64,000 bases of DNA from Candidatus Thorarchaeota archaeon. Lineage in GTDB: Archaea > Asgardarchaeota > Thorarchaeia > Thorarchaeales > Thorarchaeaceae. Positions 36,824-44,964 of this stretch are shown here, piece after piece (the stretch's first letter is position 1; each line of letters starts with the position of its first letter). Both the position numbers and the translations under genes were made by a program. The stretch covers positions 38,662-102,661 of the forward strand of contig JAOUFI010000003.1 of the NCBI GenBank assembly GCA_029858305.1. The letters run 5' to 3'. Under the pieces are notes generated by a model. The model did not search any database, was not told the origin of the DNA, and saw only the letters and a list, made by a program, of their open reading frames with translations.

Positions 36824-36907
36824 TTCTTTCTTATGGCACGGAGTTTAACATATGCGTCCTCATCATACTAGACACTCGAACACTAATTGATGACAAGAGA
36901 CATCTCT

Positions 36908-37372
36908 CTAAAGATACTTGGTTTCAGCTTTATGCAAATACCCGCAAGAGGAGCATCTGTATTTCAACGGTCCCACCCACTCTACTAATTCTGAATCCAT
37001 TCTTGCACCACATTGACTGCAGAAAGGCTCTATTTCATAGGATACTGTGGGTTCCCGATATCCTGATTCCTGTATGCTAGAAGAGGGTGTATCATCATAT
37101 TGAGTTGCTACAACTGGATCTCTTTGAATCGAACCTATTTTGCGGGGTTTCCTCACCCATCCGATTATAATGAACAAAAGAAACAGGAACCCAAATCCAG
37201 CAAAGGCAAATGGAACCCAAATAAACAGAGACGGATGTGGTCCTGGACCCCAATCAGGCCAAGAATTAGCGAAGTCAATGAAAGAGAATCCCATAGTAAT
37301 TGCCATGGTGATCCAAATAATCAAAAATCCAACTATCATAATGCGAGCACAATTCGATTCTTTTGACTGCAA
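36908..37372 (-). CDS. Small membrane protein with C-terminal zinc ribbon
   Basis: The 154 residues contain two hydrophobic helices (about 11-32 and 48-69) followed by a polar linker and a C-terminal zinc ribbon, FCSQCGARM with YRCSSCGYLH. The ribbon should be cytosolic. I recognise no family. The TTG start at 37372 is weakly supported; ATG 37339 would remove 11 residues. Zinc-ribbon membrane proteins recur in this window (40599-41390, 50205-51206 and 51212-52246), which may reflect a lineage habit. Confidence 0.6.
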   Translation of the reverse strand: MQSKESNCARIMIVGFLIIWITMAITMGFSFIDFANSWPDWGPGPHPSLFIWVPFAFAGFGFLFLLFIIIGWVRKPRKIGSIQRDPVVATQYDDTPSSSIQESGYREPTVSYEIEPFCSQCGARMDSELVEWVGPLKYRCSSCGYLHKAETKYL

Positions 37373-37532
37373 TTCTTTGTGGCTCCCAACTCACTAGATC
37401 GACCTTACCATTTCCCTAACAGATTCTCCGTCTGACATCTTATAGATATTTTTACCCCAGTCTGAAAGAGTTAGATGTAGAATAGAAAATGGATTGTTTG
37501 GGATACAGTTCATATCTCTTTGACCGATTGGA

Positions 37533-39050
37533 TCATTTAAGTGATTCAAAACGTGTGGATCCTCGAATGATCTTTTTCAGAGTCACAATAAGATTGTCCT
37601 TGTGGATTCTAACCTGCTCCATTGAGTCGCGGTCGCGAATAGTGACTGTACCATCTTCCAATGTCGTATAATCGATTGTGATACAGAAGGGTGTACCAAT
37701 CTCATCCTGACGCCTGTACCTCCGACCTATTGAACCTCCCACATCAAATTGTGCGACGAAACCAGCCTCCATGACCGATTCGAATATCTCACGAGAGGGT
37801 ACAAGTAGTTCATCCTTCCCCATGAGAGGGAACACGGCAATCTGTATGGGAGCAACCTCGGGAGGGAATTTGAGCCAGTCTGTGTCACGAATCTCACTCT
37901 CAGGTTGGAAAGAATTATCAAGTAGGCAAAATAGTGGCCTCTCGATACCGAAAGCAATCTCAAGCACATTTGGTACTACAGGTTGCTTGTTCACGCTTAC
38001 ACTTAGTTTTTCCTTCGAGAACTCCTGATGGCGAGTAAGATCGTAATTACCACGGTCGTGAATACCGCAACATTCTACCCAACCAAAACTCTCCGTATGC
38101 ACTTCTACATCCCATGCATCTTTCGCATAATGTGCTCGTTCTGTGGGGAAGTGCTGTCTAAGTCGCAGCTTCTCTTCGGAAAATCCCATGTTCTTGAAGA
38201 TGGAATATGTGAGGTGGACGCACCAGGCATATGCAGGGTTCTGAAAGTGACCTTTCCTAATTGCTTCTGACATCTTCATCTTCAGAGGTTTACTGTCACC
38301 TTTTTGCTGGGTCTGGTATGGTAGCAGCGGGAGTACATCGTTCTTGATATCTTCAAACTGTGGCCAGTTCTTCTCATCCTCTTCAAGAATAAAGATCTGG
38401 CCTTCGGTTTGCGTGAATTCGCGTAGACGGAGCATACCCTGCCTTGGTGAGATTTCATTTCGGTACGCCTTGCCAATCTGAAAAACAGACATTGGAAGTT
38501 TGTCTCTAAAGAAAGTCAGAAAACGTCGAAAGAGCAGATATGTCGTAGTCGCGGTCTCTGGTCGGAGATAGGCTTCCTGATCTAGACCAAGCCGAGTCTT
38601 CAGCATGAGGTTGAATGATTCAACCGCACCCAGTGGACTTTTGCATGAAGGACATGTGATTTTGTGGGTTTTGATAATCTCGGTTAATTCATCAATTGAT
38701 TTTCCTGAAATTTTGGTGCCCTGTAATTGTTCCTCAATAAGATTATCAGCTCGGTAGATCTGTTCGCACTTAGTGCATTGTGTTATTGGATCAATAAATC
38801 CATCCAAGTGACCCGATGCCTTCCAGACCATTGCTGGAGACACGGTTGGACATTCTACCTCCCAGAAGTTCGCACGAACAAAAGAGGCACGAATTTGATT
38901 CTCAAGTCGATTCTTCAGAAGTTTTCCAAGTGGACCCAGGTCGAAGAATCCAGAGCTGCCACCATATATCTCAGGGCTAGGACCCCAGAAGAATCCACGT
39001 TTCTTTGCCAAGCCAGTGATAATCTCATTAAAGTCTCGCTCTGAACTCAT
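37533..39050 (-). CDS. glyS: Glycyl-tRNA synthetase, archaeal/eukaryotic type
   Basis: From ATG 39050 the protein has 505 residues of the class II alpha2 glycyl-tRNA synthetase. KKRGFFWGPSPEIYGG opens motif 1, and AYRNEISPRQGMLRLREFTQ is motif 2 with its RNE and arginine. GIERPLFCLL and GRRYRRQDEIGTPFCIT belong to motif 3 and the anticodon-binding region. CTKCEQIYRAD and CPSCKSPLG form a zinc-ribbon insert. It charges tRNA-Gly in the cytosol. Upstream AGGATGG supports ATG 39050; a TTG three codons earlier is the alternative. It is divergent from HMG-CoA reductase. Confidence 0.97.
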   Translation of the reverse strand: MSSERDFNEIITGLAKKRGFFWGPSPEIYGGSSGFFDLGPLGKLLKNRLENQIRASFVRANFWEVECPTVSPAMVWKASGHLDGFIDPITQCTKCEQIYRADNLIEEQLQGTKISGKSIDELTEIIKTHKITCPSCKSPLGAVESFNLMLKTRLGLDQEAYLRPETATTTYLLFRRFLTFFRDKLPMSVFQIGKAYRNEISPRQGMLRLREFTQTEGQIFILEEDEKNWPQFEDIKNDVLPLLPYQTQQKGDSKPLKMKMSEAIRKGHFQNPAYAWCVHLTYSIFKNMGFSEEKLRLRQHFPTERAHYAKDAWDVEVHTESFGWVECCGIHDRGNYDLTRHQEFSKEKLSVSVNKQPVVPNVLEIAFGIERPLFCLLDNSFQPESEIRDTDWLKFPPEVAPIQIAVFPLMGKDELLVPSREIFESVMEAGFVAQFDVGGSIGRRYRRQDEIGTPFCITIDYTTLEDGTVTIRDRDSMEQVRIHKDNLIVTLKKIIRGSTRFESLK

Positions 39051-39151
39051 TGTACTCAACCATCCTGCATGGTCAGTGGTATGTGAAATAAACCCTATGG
39101 TAGTAGTCTCGTTTATTCGAGGGACATTCTTTTATGGAAATGCCGATGTTG

Positions 39152-39163
39152 AGTATTAATACT
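39152..39163. promoter_or_regulatory. 12-nt palindrome upstream of HMG-CoA reductase
   Basis: AGTATTAATACT is a perfect palindrome ending 14 bases before the HMG-CoA reductase ATG and just before its GAGGT ribosome site. Its AT core could also act in promoter function, but it sits close to the start for a TATA box. It may be an operator. Confidence 0.25.
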
Positions 39164-39177
39164 ATCGAGGTCTAAAG

Positions 39178-40440
39178 ATGGTCGAAGATTCGAAGCTCTC
39201 AGGATTTTTCAAACTATCACGAGATGAACGTGTGAAGAAGCTCATGGAAGTCACTGGGCTAGGAGAAGAGGATCTCGAACCACTTATCAATCCGGGCAAG
39301 GTAGACCTAGATATTCTCGACCATATGATTGAGAATGTTGTTGGTGCGATGACTCTTCCTCTGGGCATTGCAACCAACTTCAAGGTCAATGGGAAAGACT
39401 ACTTGATTCCTATGGCGCTTGAGGAACCATCAGTTGTAGCTGCAGCAAGCAATGCTGCAAGAATGGCAAGAGAACTAGGAGGATTCACTGCGACTGACAC
39501 AGGACCTATTATGATTGCGCAGATACAGGTTGTTGAAGTTCCCACTCCACATGCCGCAAAGAATAGGATCATGGAAAACAAGGAAGAATTATTGAAATTC
39601 GCGAATGAGCAAGATCCAATCCTCGTCCGTTTTGGAGGAGGTGCAAGAGACCTCAGGGTTCGTATAATTGAATCCTCTGTAGGTGAGATGCTCGTCACCG
39701 AACTCATTGTCGATACTCGGGATGCCATGGGCGCGAATGCGGTCAACACGATGGCTGAAGCTTTAGCTCCTCGAATCGAGAAACTGACTGGTGGAAGAGT
39801 GATTCTGAGAATCCTCTCTAATCTCGCTGAGTTCAGACTTGTGCGTGTAAGAGCGACCTTCGATAAGGAGTTGCTAGGTGGCGAAGAGGTCGTAAGAGAT
39901 ATCATTACAGCCTGGGCTTTTGCTGAGGCGGACCCCTATCGATGTGCTACGCATAACAAGGGTATCATGAACGGGATTGATGCGGTTGTTATTGCCACAG
40001 GCAATGATTTCAGAGCAATCGAGGCAGGAGCCCATAGCTATGCATCTGTTGGTGGATACAGTTCACTCACAAAATATGAGAGGGATATAGATGGTAACTT
40101 GGTTGGCTCAATTGAAATTCCCATGGCAGTCGGACTTGTGGGTGGTGCGACAAAAGTCCATCCTGTTGCCCGAGCATGTGTGAAGATACTCGGAGTAAAA
40201 ACAGCACTTGAATTAGGTCACATTATTGCCAGTGTTGGATTAGCACAGAATCTAGCAGCTCTGAGGGCTCTAGCTTCAGAAGGAATTCAGAAGGGGCATA
40301 TGGCACTCCATGCTCGAAACGTTGCTGCTACAGCTGGCGCTCGCGGAGATCAAATAGATGTTATCGCAGAACGACTTGTTATGGAGAAGAATGTTAAAGT
40401 CGAGAGAGCAAAAGAACTCCTTGACGAGATAACCAATTAA
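39178..40440 (+). CDS. hmgA: HMG-CoA reductase, class II
   Basis: The 420 residues follow the class II (Pseudomonas mevalonii-type) pattern. ENVVGAMTLPLGIATNFKV and ALEEPSVVAAAS carry the catalytic E83, DTRDAMGANAVNTMAE is the substrate/cofactor loop, HNKGIMNGIDAV provides K261, GNDFRAIEAGAH provides D277, and KGHMALHARN provides H374. It makes mevalonate from HMG-CoA for isoprenoid lipid synthesis; in some class II enzymes the physiological direction or cofactor differs, but an archaeon needs it for synthesis. Most archaea use class I, so transfer from bacteria is plausible. GAGGT lies 6 bases before the ATG. Confidence 0.96.
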   Translation: MVEDSKLSGFFKLSRDERVKKLMEVTGLGEEDLEPLINPGKVDLDILDHMIENVVGAMTLPLGIATNFKVNGKDYLIPMALEEPSVVAAASNAARMARELGGFTATDTGPIMIAQIQVVEVPTPHAAKNRIMENKEELLKFANEQDPILVRFGGGARDLRVRIIESSVGEMLVTELIVDTRDAMGANAVNTMAEALAPRIEKLTGGRVILRILSNLAEFRLVRVRATFDKELLGGEEVVRDIITAWAFAEADPYRCATHNKGIMNGIDAVVIATGNDFRAIEAGAHSYASVGGYSSLTKYERDIDGNLVGSIEIPMAVGLVGGATKVHPVARACVKILGVKTALELGHIIASVGLAQNLAALRALASEGIQKGHMALHARNVAATAGARGDQIDVIAERLVMEKNVKVERAKELLDEITN

Positions 40441-40598
40441 GAAACACTCTCAGATTCCAATTTTCTTTATCAACATTGGACAGTAAATGATGCAATAGTA
40501 CCTTGCCGTTCGTAGCATGCTTTTGCATCAAGAAGTTTTTAGCCTAATAGTTCACTAACAAGAGCGTGAAGTAATCACGTTGGAGCGGTGAGTTGAAG

Positions 40599-41390
40599 AT
40601 GGCAATCATTCATGAAGATAGGTTTTCAGTTACCTGTGCTAATTGCGGTGCAAGGTATACCTATCGCTCGGAGAACATAAACGCGAACGGTCAAGTGCAG
40701 TGTCAAAACTGCGGAAAGTGGGTAACAGCCGTTGGAGTACCATTAGCAGGAGAGCGACCTCCGGTTGGCGAATTGGAGTCCTATATTCCATGGAATAAAA
40801 GAGAACCAAAAGTGGAGAATGAGATTCCAAGATTGCTTGCTCACGGGTTCATCTATTCAATACTTTCGCTGGCTATTTCTTTCATTTTCATGATGATGGT
40901 GGTCATTTTTGCGATTTTCGGCGGATTCATAGGAATTATCATTGCACTACTCGTATTGGCAGAAATGATAGGCGGTGTAAATATAGCATTGGCTGATGCC
41001 GTGTGGCAAATCAAGTGTAGATCAGGCCAGGTAAGTCTGCTCGGGCATGGCGGTCTATTGTTTTTATTCCTATTAATTACTGGCATACTGGGATTGCCAC
41101 TAGCATTCAGTTTGGCGATGATGGGATCTTCCTTATACATCATTAGTCAACTTCTCTATCTATTCATTTTCTCTCTCATTGATGGTTTTGTTTGTAGATT
41201 TGTGGCTTTGCAATTTGAGATTGGAACAGATGATGGACGCTCTTTGGCAGAGGGCTATATATCCGCGACCTGTCCTCATTGTAACTCAAGATATGCCTAT
41301 GATTCCTCTTCAATAGATGAGAAAGGAACTGTGGCATGTCAGAACTGTACATACAGGTTCATACTTCCTGTGGGGGTCGAACTGGGGTAG
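40599..41390 (+). CDS. Membrane protein with zinc ribbons at both ends
   Basis: From ATG 40599 the product has 263 residues. An N-terminal zinc ribbon (CANCGARY and CQNCGKW) is followed by about four hydrophobic helices in 90-210, then a second ribbon (CPHCNSRY and CQNCTYRF). The two ribbons resemble each other (TCANCGARYTYRSENINANG against TCPHCNSRYAYDSSSIDEKG), so one arose by duplication. With an even number of helices both ribbons would lie on the same side, presumably the cytosol. Function unknown; protein or nucleic-acid binding at the membrane is possible. GGTGAG lies 6 bases before the ATG; TTG 40593 is the alternative. Confidence 0.65.
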   Translation: MAIIHEDRFSVTCANCGARYTYRSENINANGQVQCQNCGKWVTAVGVPLAGERPPVGELESYIPWNKREPKVENEIPRLLAHGFIYSILSLAISFIFMMMVVIFAIFGGFIGIIIALLVLAEMIGGVNIALADAVWQIKCRSGQVSLLGHGGLLFLFLLITGILGLPLAFSLAMMGSSLYIISQLLYLFIFSLIDGFVCRFVALQFEIGTDDGRSLAEGYISATCPHCNSRYAYDSSSIDEKGTVACQNCTYRFILPVGVELG

Positions 41391-41508
41391 TTTCAGTTCC
41401 ATTATGGGATGGACGAAATAGGATTGTCGTGGCACTTCTACTAGCTACCTGTGTGCTCAGGAGAAGCCCGTTTGCATGACTGCGGTGGTTTCAGGATATG
41501 TCGATAGT

Positions 41509-41555
41509 TTTGTGCGGCACCTATATGTCAGCAATACATATTTGTGCAGCACAAG
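41509..41555. repeat. Long two-tier intergenic hairpin
   Basis: In the 230-base gap after the zinc-ribbon gene, GTGCGGCAC (41512-41520) pairs with GTGCAGCAC (41544-41552) with one mismatch, extended outward by T-A pairs to about 41509-41555. Inside, ATATGT pairs with ACATAT around a 7-base loop. No T-run follows, so a simple terminator is unlikely. It may be part of a structured RNA or the leader of the SNAP-like gene that starts at 41621. Confidence 0.45.
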
Positions 41556-41620
41556 CACCTAAGCAACATCCATCTCGTTCTCAGTTGATATGAGATTGGA
41601 GTGTTTCGAGGTCGAGATTA

Positions 41621-42355
41621 ATGGAAGATGAATGCACACAATGGGAACGCCTCGCAAATGAGTTCTTGGAGACTGACAATTTCTACCAGGCTGCGAATCA
41701 GTTCAAACAGGCTGCAAGCTGCTATCTCGACCGTGTTGTTGAGATGACTAAAAAAGCTGCAGAGTATTATCATATGTATGCTGAAGATCGTGTTGAGAAG
41801 GACGATCACAAGGCTGCTGCAACAGCATATCTGGAGGCAGCAACGCAATACAGACAAACGGGTGACTTTTCGACAGCCTTGACAATATATGAGAATGCCG
41901 CAAAGGAAGCTCTTCTTGAGAGAATGACGGAAACCGCAGCTCAGGCATATCTCTGGGCAGCTTTTTCATGCCACAGAACAGGGAATCGAGAGTACTTCCT
42001 AACCTGCGCACAGAATATGGGGAACCTCTATGATAAAGCAGCTGAGAAAGCAATCGATAATGGAAACGCTGAACGTGCTGTGATAAACCTCTCACTCGCA
42101 GCTATGGGTTTTACTACAATAGAGAAGATTGAGAAAGCTAGAGAAAGAATCGACAAAGCAAAGAAGATTATTGGTAAAACCAACTGGGATTGGTTAAAGA
42201 CTCTTTTAGAGTTCAGTGAAAATCTTGCTGAGAATCGCCTCGAAGAAGCTGATGACCTCCTCAAGATATTCAAGGAAGAAGAAGCAATCCAAGAAGTCAT
42301 GGGCGCCTGTTTAAGCATTCGGGAAGAGATTGAACGTAAGCGTAGGAAAAAATAG
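41621..42355 (+). CDS. SNAP/TPR-like helical-repeat protein
   Basis: The 244 residues are nearly all amphipathic helix, with repeated AAxxYxxAAxxY patterns such as NFYQAANQFKQAASCYLD, AAATAYLEAATQYRQTGDF and TAAQAYLWAAFSCHRTGNRE. This matches TPR-type solenoids and in particular the alpha/gamma-SNAP family, which also ends in a charged helix. No signal or membrane helix is seen, so it is cytosolic. It is convergent with another solenoid gene only 4 bases away. SNAP-like function in membrane trafficking would be notable in an archaeon but is inference; a generic TPR scaffold is the alternative. Confidence 0.65.
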   Translation: MEDECTQWERLANEFLETDNFYQAANQFKQAASCYLDRVVEMTKKAAEYYHMYAEDRVEKDDHKAAATAYLEAATQYRQTGDFSTALTIYENAAKEALLERMTETAAQAYLWAAFSCHRTGNREYFLTCAQNMGNLYDKAAEKAIDNGNAERAVINLSLAAMGFTTIEKIEKARERIDKAKKIIGKTNWDWLKTLLEFSENLAENRLEEADDLLKIFKEEEAIQEVMGACLSIREEIERKRRKK

Positions 42356-42359
42356 ATTC

Positions 42360-43610
42360 CTAGCCGACTCGGACCATTACAGTCTTTACAACTTCTTGTC
42401 TAGTACGACCATCTGTAGTGTTAATAGTGACTAGTTGTTCGCCTTGACTGATTGCCCTCACAAAGATTTGGAAATGGATAGTTTCGCCACTACCAAGAAA
42501 GTTAATGGCCTTCTCTTCGTTTCCCAAAGATATCTCAAGACCCTCGGAAAGAATTGTCTTGATCAGAATATTATCCGCTGGACCATCTCCAATATTCTTC
42601 AGATTTACCTCTATAATAGCTTCATCTCCGAGAGCGCATGACACGCGTTCGGGAGAGACCTTCAAATCAAGATCAGATGGCGCTCGTGCAATCAGAAATT
42701 CAATTTTGTTGCTATGTTTATGAACAAGAACCTTCTCGCCTTCCAGAGTCACAGTGTAGGGGCCTATTATACCAGTCCCACTTAGAACCGGACTGAATTC
42801 AATCAACCAGGATTCATTCTTTGATGGATTCGTGGTAAATTCCGGTTCTTTCTTCAAGATGACACTATTTGAGAGAGAGACTCGATGGTCTACAATTCGA
42901 ACCTCAGTCGGACAATGAAATTGTAGCTCTAATTCGATTGGACTTTTAACAGGGACTTCTTGTTGCTCTGGTCCAGCCCAGCTCAGTCGTACCTCTGTAT
43001 CAAGTGCAAGTCTTACAGAACTCACAACGAATTCTACAAGTGGCTGTTCAGGAACAGATGGTTTTGCACTTCGTGCTGCTTTCTCAAAAATCGCCTTTGA
43101 AATATCTGCAGCATCACAAAGAATTGATACACATAGCTTTGCGAGTTCATATATGGGATCAATCTTTCCAGATAATTCACCAAGTCTTTTCTCTGCCTTT
43201 CTCAGGATATTTGTTGCTGTTTCAAAGTTTCTTGCCCCAAGATATCCAAGAATTGCTATACCAAGAGCGCGATTTGAGTTACGTGGTTTCCTATCACGAT
43301 GTAGATGGTCCGACGATTCCGAATAAAGTCCACCACCCTCATCATAACGACCTTCCATGAAAAGACATTCAGCAGCAGCAATTTTCATCTCCGCACATCT
43401 GGAATGGTCATTACTCTCTAAAGCAGTATATGCTGCCTCTCGAAAATACTTCACTGCGAAATCAATCTGTTCTTCTTGAAGAAATAGTCTTGCAGCTTTC
43501 TCAAACTCGATACTAGCATATTGAGGAAATCCCTCCTCAATCTCAATAAGAGCCTTCTCAACGTATTTCTTGGCTTTCTTTGCAGGGTCAGTCTTCAAGA
43601 ACTTGAACAT
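42360..43610 (-). CDS. Helical-solenoid protein with C-terminal Ig-like (CARDB-type) domains
   Basis: From ATG 43610 the protein has 416 residues. The first 180 are a TPR/SNAP-like solenoid (KYVEKALIEIEEGFPQYASI, EFEKAARLFLQEEQIDFAVK, YFREAAYTALESNDHSRC). The rest is beta-rich, with two sandwich domains at about 200-315 and 320-416; the last, EAIIEVNLKNIGDGPADNI, reads like CARDB or adaptin-ear-type domains. No signal peptide is seen, so it appears intracellular. The solenoid-plus-ear layout recalls trafficking coat proteins, but only as a structural analogy. ATG 43610 is favoured by GAGGT 8 bases upstream; an open frame extends 16 codons further to 43658. Confidence 0.65.
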   Translation of the reverse strand: MFKFLKTDPAKKAKKYVEKALIEIEEGFPQYASIEFEKAARLFLQEEQIDFAVKYFREAAYTALESNDHSRCAEMKIAAAECLFMEGRYDEGGGLYSESSDHLHRDRKPRNSNRALGIAILGYLGARNFETATNILRKAEKRLGELSGKIDPIYELAKLCVSILCDAADISKAIFEKAARSAKPSVPEQPLVEFVVSSVRLALDTEVRLSWAGPEQQEVPVKSPIELELQFHCPTEVRIVDHRVSLSNSVILKKEPEFTTNPSKNESWLIEFSPVLSGTGIIGPYTVTLEGEKVLVHKHSNKIEFLIARAPSDLDLKVSPERVSCALGDEAIIEVNLKNIGDGPADNILIKTILSEGLEISLGNEEKAINFLGSGETIHFQIFVRAISQGEQLVTINTTDGRTRQEVVKTVMVRVG

Positions 43611-43754
43611 CTGTAGGAACCTCACACTTCCTCTGAGCATTTGATTGAGAGTGAACATCCGCTATATCGCTTTCGGCTTGAGACGAACAAGTTTTCAGGA
43701 ACGACCATTTCAAAAGCAAGTCGTTGCTTGTAGAAAATTGAGGTTGTCTTTAAT

Positions 43755-44963
43755 ATGATTGAACATCCGCATTATTGGCATGACCCCCTAAAGGATCGTT
43801 TCAATGTAACAATTGAATCAGTAATCGAAGCCAATGGTCATACATTCGTCAGGATTCACGAACCTGTGGTGAAACCGTCAGGCGGAGGACAAGCTGGTGA
43901 CCGCGGATTCATTCAAATCAATGGAAACACCTTCGAATTCATCGATACAGTTCTTATAGATGATGAACCAAAGTTATTGATGAAAACTTCACCTCAAGAA
44001 AAAGGGGAGTCAATTCTCATCATTGATATGGCATGGCGTAGAGCTATGATGAGGAACCATACCTCTGAACACCTTTTCGTTGGCAATATGAAAAGGAAAT
44101 TTCCGACGATTGATCTTGGAAAGATCTGGATTGACGGACATCATGGCTCAGTAAAGTTAATTGGAAATCCATTGAGCGTAGAGGAGATTCTTGACGTTGA
44201 ATCACAAGTTCAGCAATACATTGCCGATGCAATCGATGTACAAACAAAGATTGTTCCTGCAAGTGACGTTGATGAATCAGTGAGAGCAAGAGAAGGAATC
44301 ACTTCCAAGCATGATGTAATTCGAATTGTTGAAGTGGGAGATCTTGATAGCTCAGCTTGTGCGGGGATACATGTTACAAATACAAGTGATATTCATGTCT
44401 TTAAAGTGATAGACATAAAGTATCAAGATGATGGCACCCACATTGAGTTTATTACAAGTGAAAATGCTGTGGAAGAAATCTTCGAGGTCTATAACGCAGC
44501 ATTGAGAAGAAAGAACTCCTATCCTTTCGAACTACACCAACTAGGCGCAGTCTTAGATAAGGCAAGGAATCAACAAGAGGCATACGAAGGAGCCCTTCAG
44601 ATAATTACTCAGCTTATGACAGAAGGCCCGCATAAAGAGAGAGTGGGCGAAATTAATTTCTGGCACGAGTATCTCCCAGGATTTGATGCCAATACTATGC
44701 GCAATATTATGAAGGAGATCAAATCTGACTCGGCATCGATAATTCTATTTCTTGCTCCAGGTGAAAAAACAAGCTTTGTGCTCTGGACAAAGAATATGCC
44801 TAAAGATGCGGCCTGTTATATTCAGGACATCATGATAGAACTTGGAGGGCGAGGAGGAGGTAAGAAAGATTCATTCACTGGAGGATTCACAGATGTTACT
44901 AATCCCCTAAATCTGTATCAAGAGATCGTGGAAAGAGTGAGGAGAAAGATTCACATCAATTGA
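43755..44963 (+). CDS. AlaX-type alanyl-tRNA editing protein with DHHA1-like C-terminus
   Basis: The 402 residues resemble the editing half of alanyl-tRNA synthetase. VVKPSGGGQAGDRG is the start of the editing domain, RNHTSEHLFVG gives zinc ligands H102 and H106, and SSACAGIHVTN gives C202 and H206, so all four ligands are kept. The C-terminal 100 residues have the DHHA1-like loop IELGGRGGGKKDSFTGG. It hydrolyses mischarged Ser- or Gly-tRNA-Ala in trans. No aminoacylation domain is present. It is convergent with a GT-C glycosyltransferase gene after a 1-base gap. Confidence 0.93.
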   Translation: MIEHPHYWHDPLKDRFNVTIESVIEANGHTFVRIHEPVVKPSGGGQAGDRGFIQINGNTFEFIDTVLIDDEPKLLMKTSPQEKGESILIIDMAWRRAMMRNHTSEHLFVGNMKRKFPTIDLGKIWIDGHHGSVKLIGNPLSVEEILDVESQVQQYIADAIDVQTKIVPASDVDESVRAREGITSKHDVIRIVEVGDLDSSACAGIHVTNTSDIHVFKVIDIKYQDDGTHIEFITSENAVEEIFEVYNAALRRKNSYPFELHQLGAVLDKARNQQEAYEGALQIITQLMTEGPHKERVGEINFWHEYLPGFDANTMRNIMKEIKSDSASIILFLAPGEKTSFVLWTKNMPKDAACYIQDIMIELGGRGGGKKDSFTGGFTDVTNPLNLYQEIVERVRRKIHIN

Positions 44964-44964
44964 A

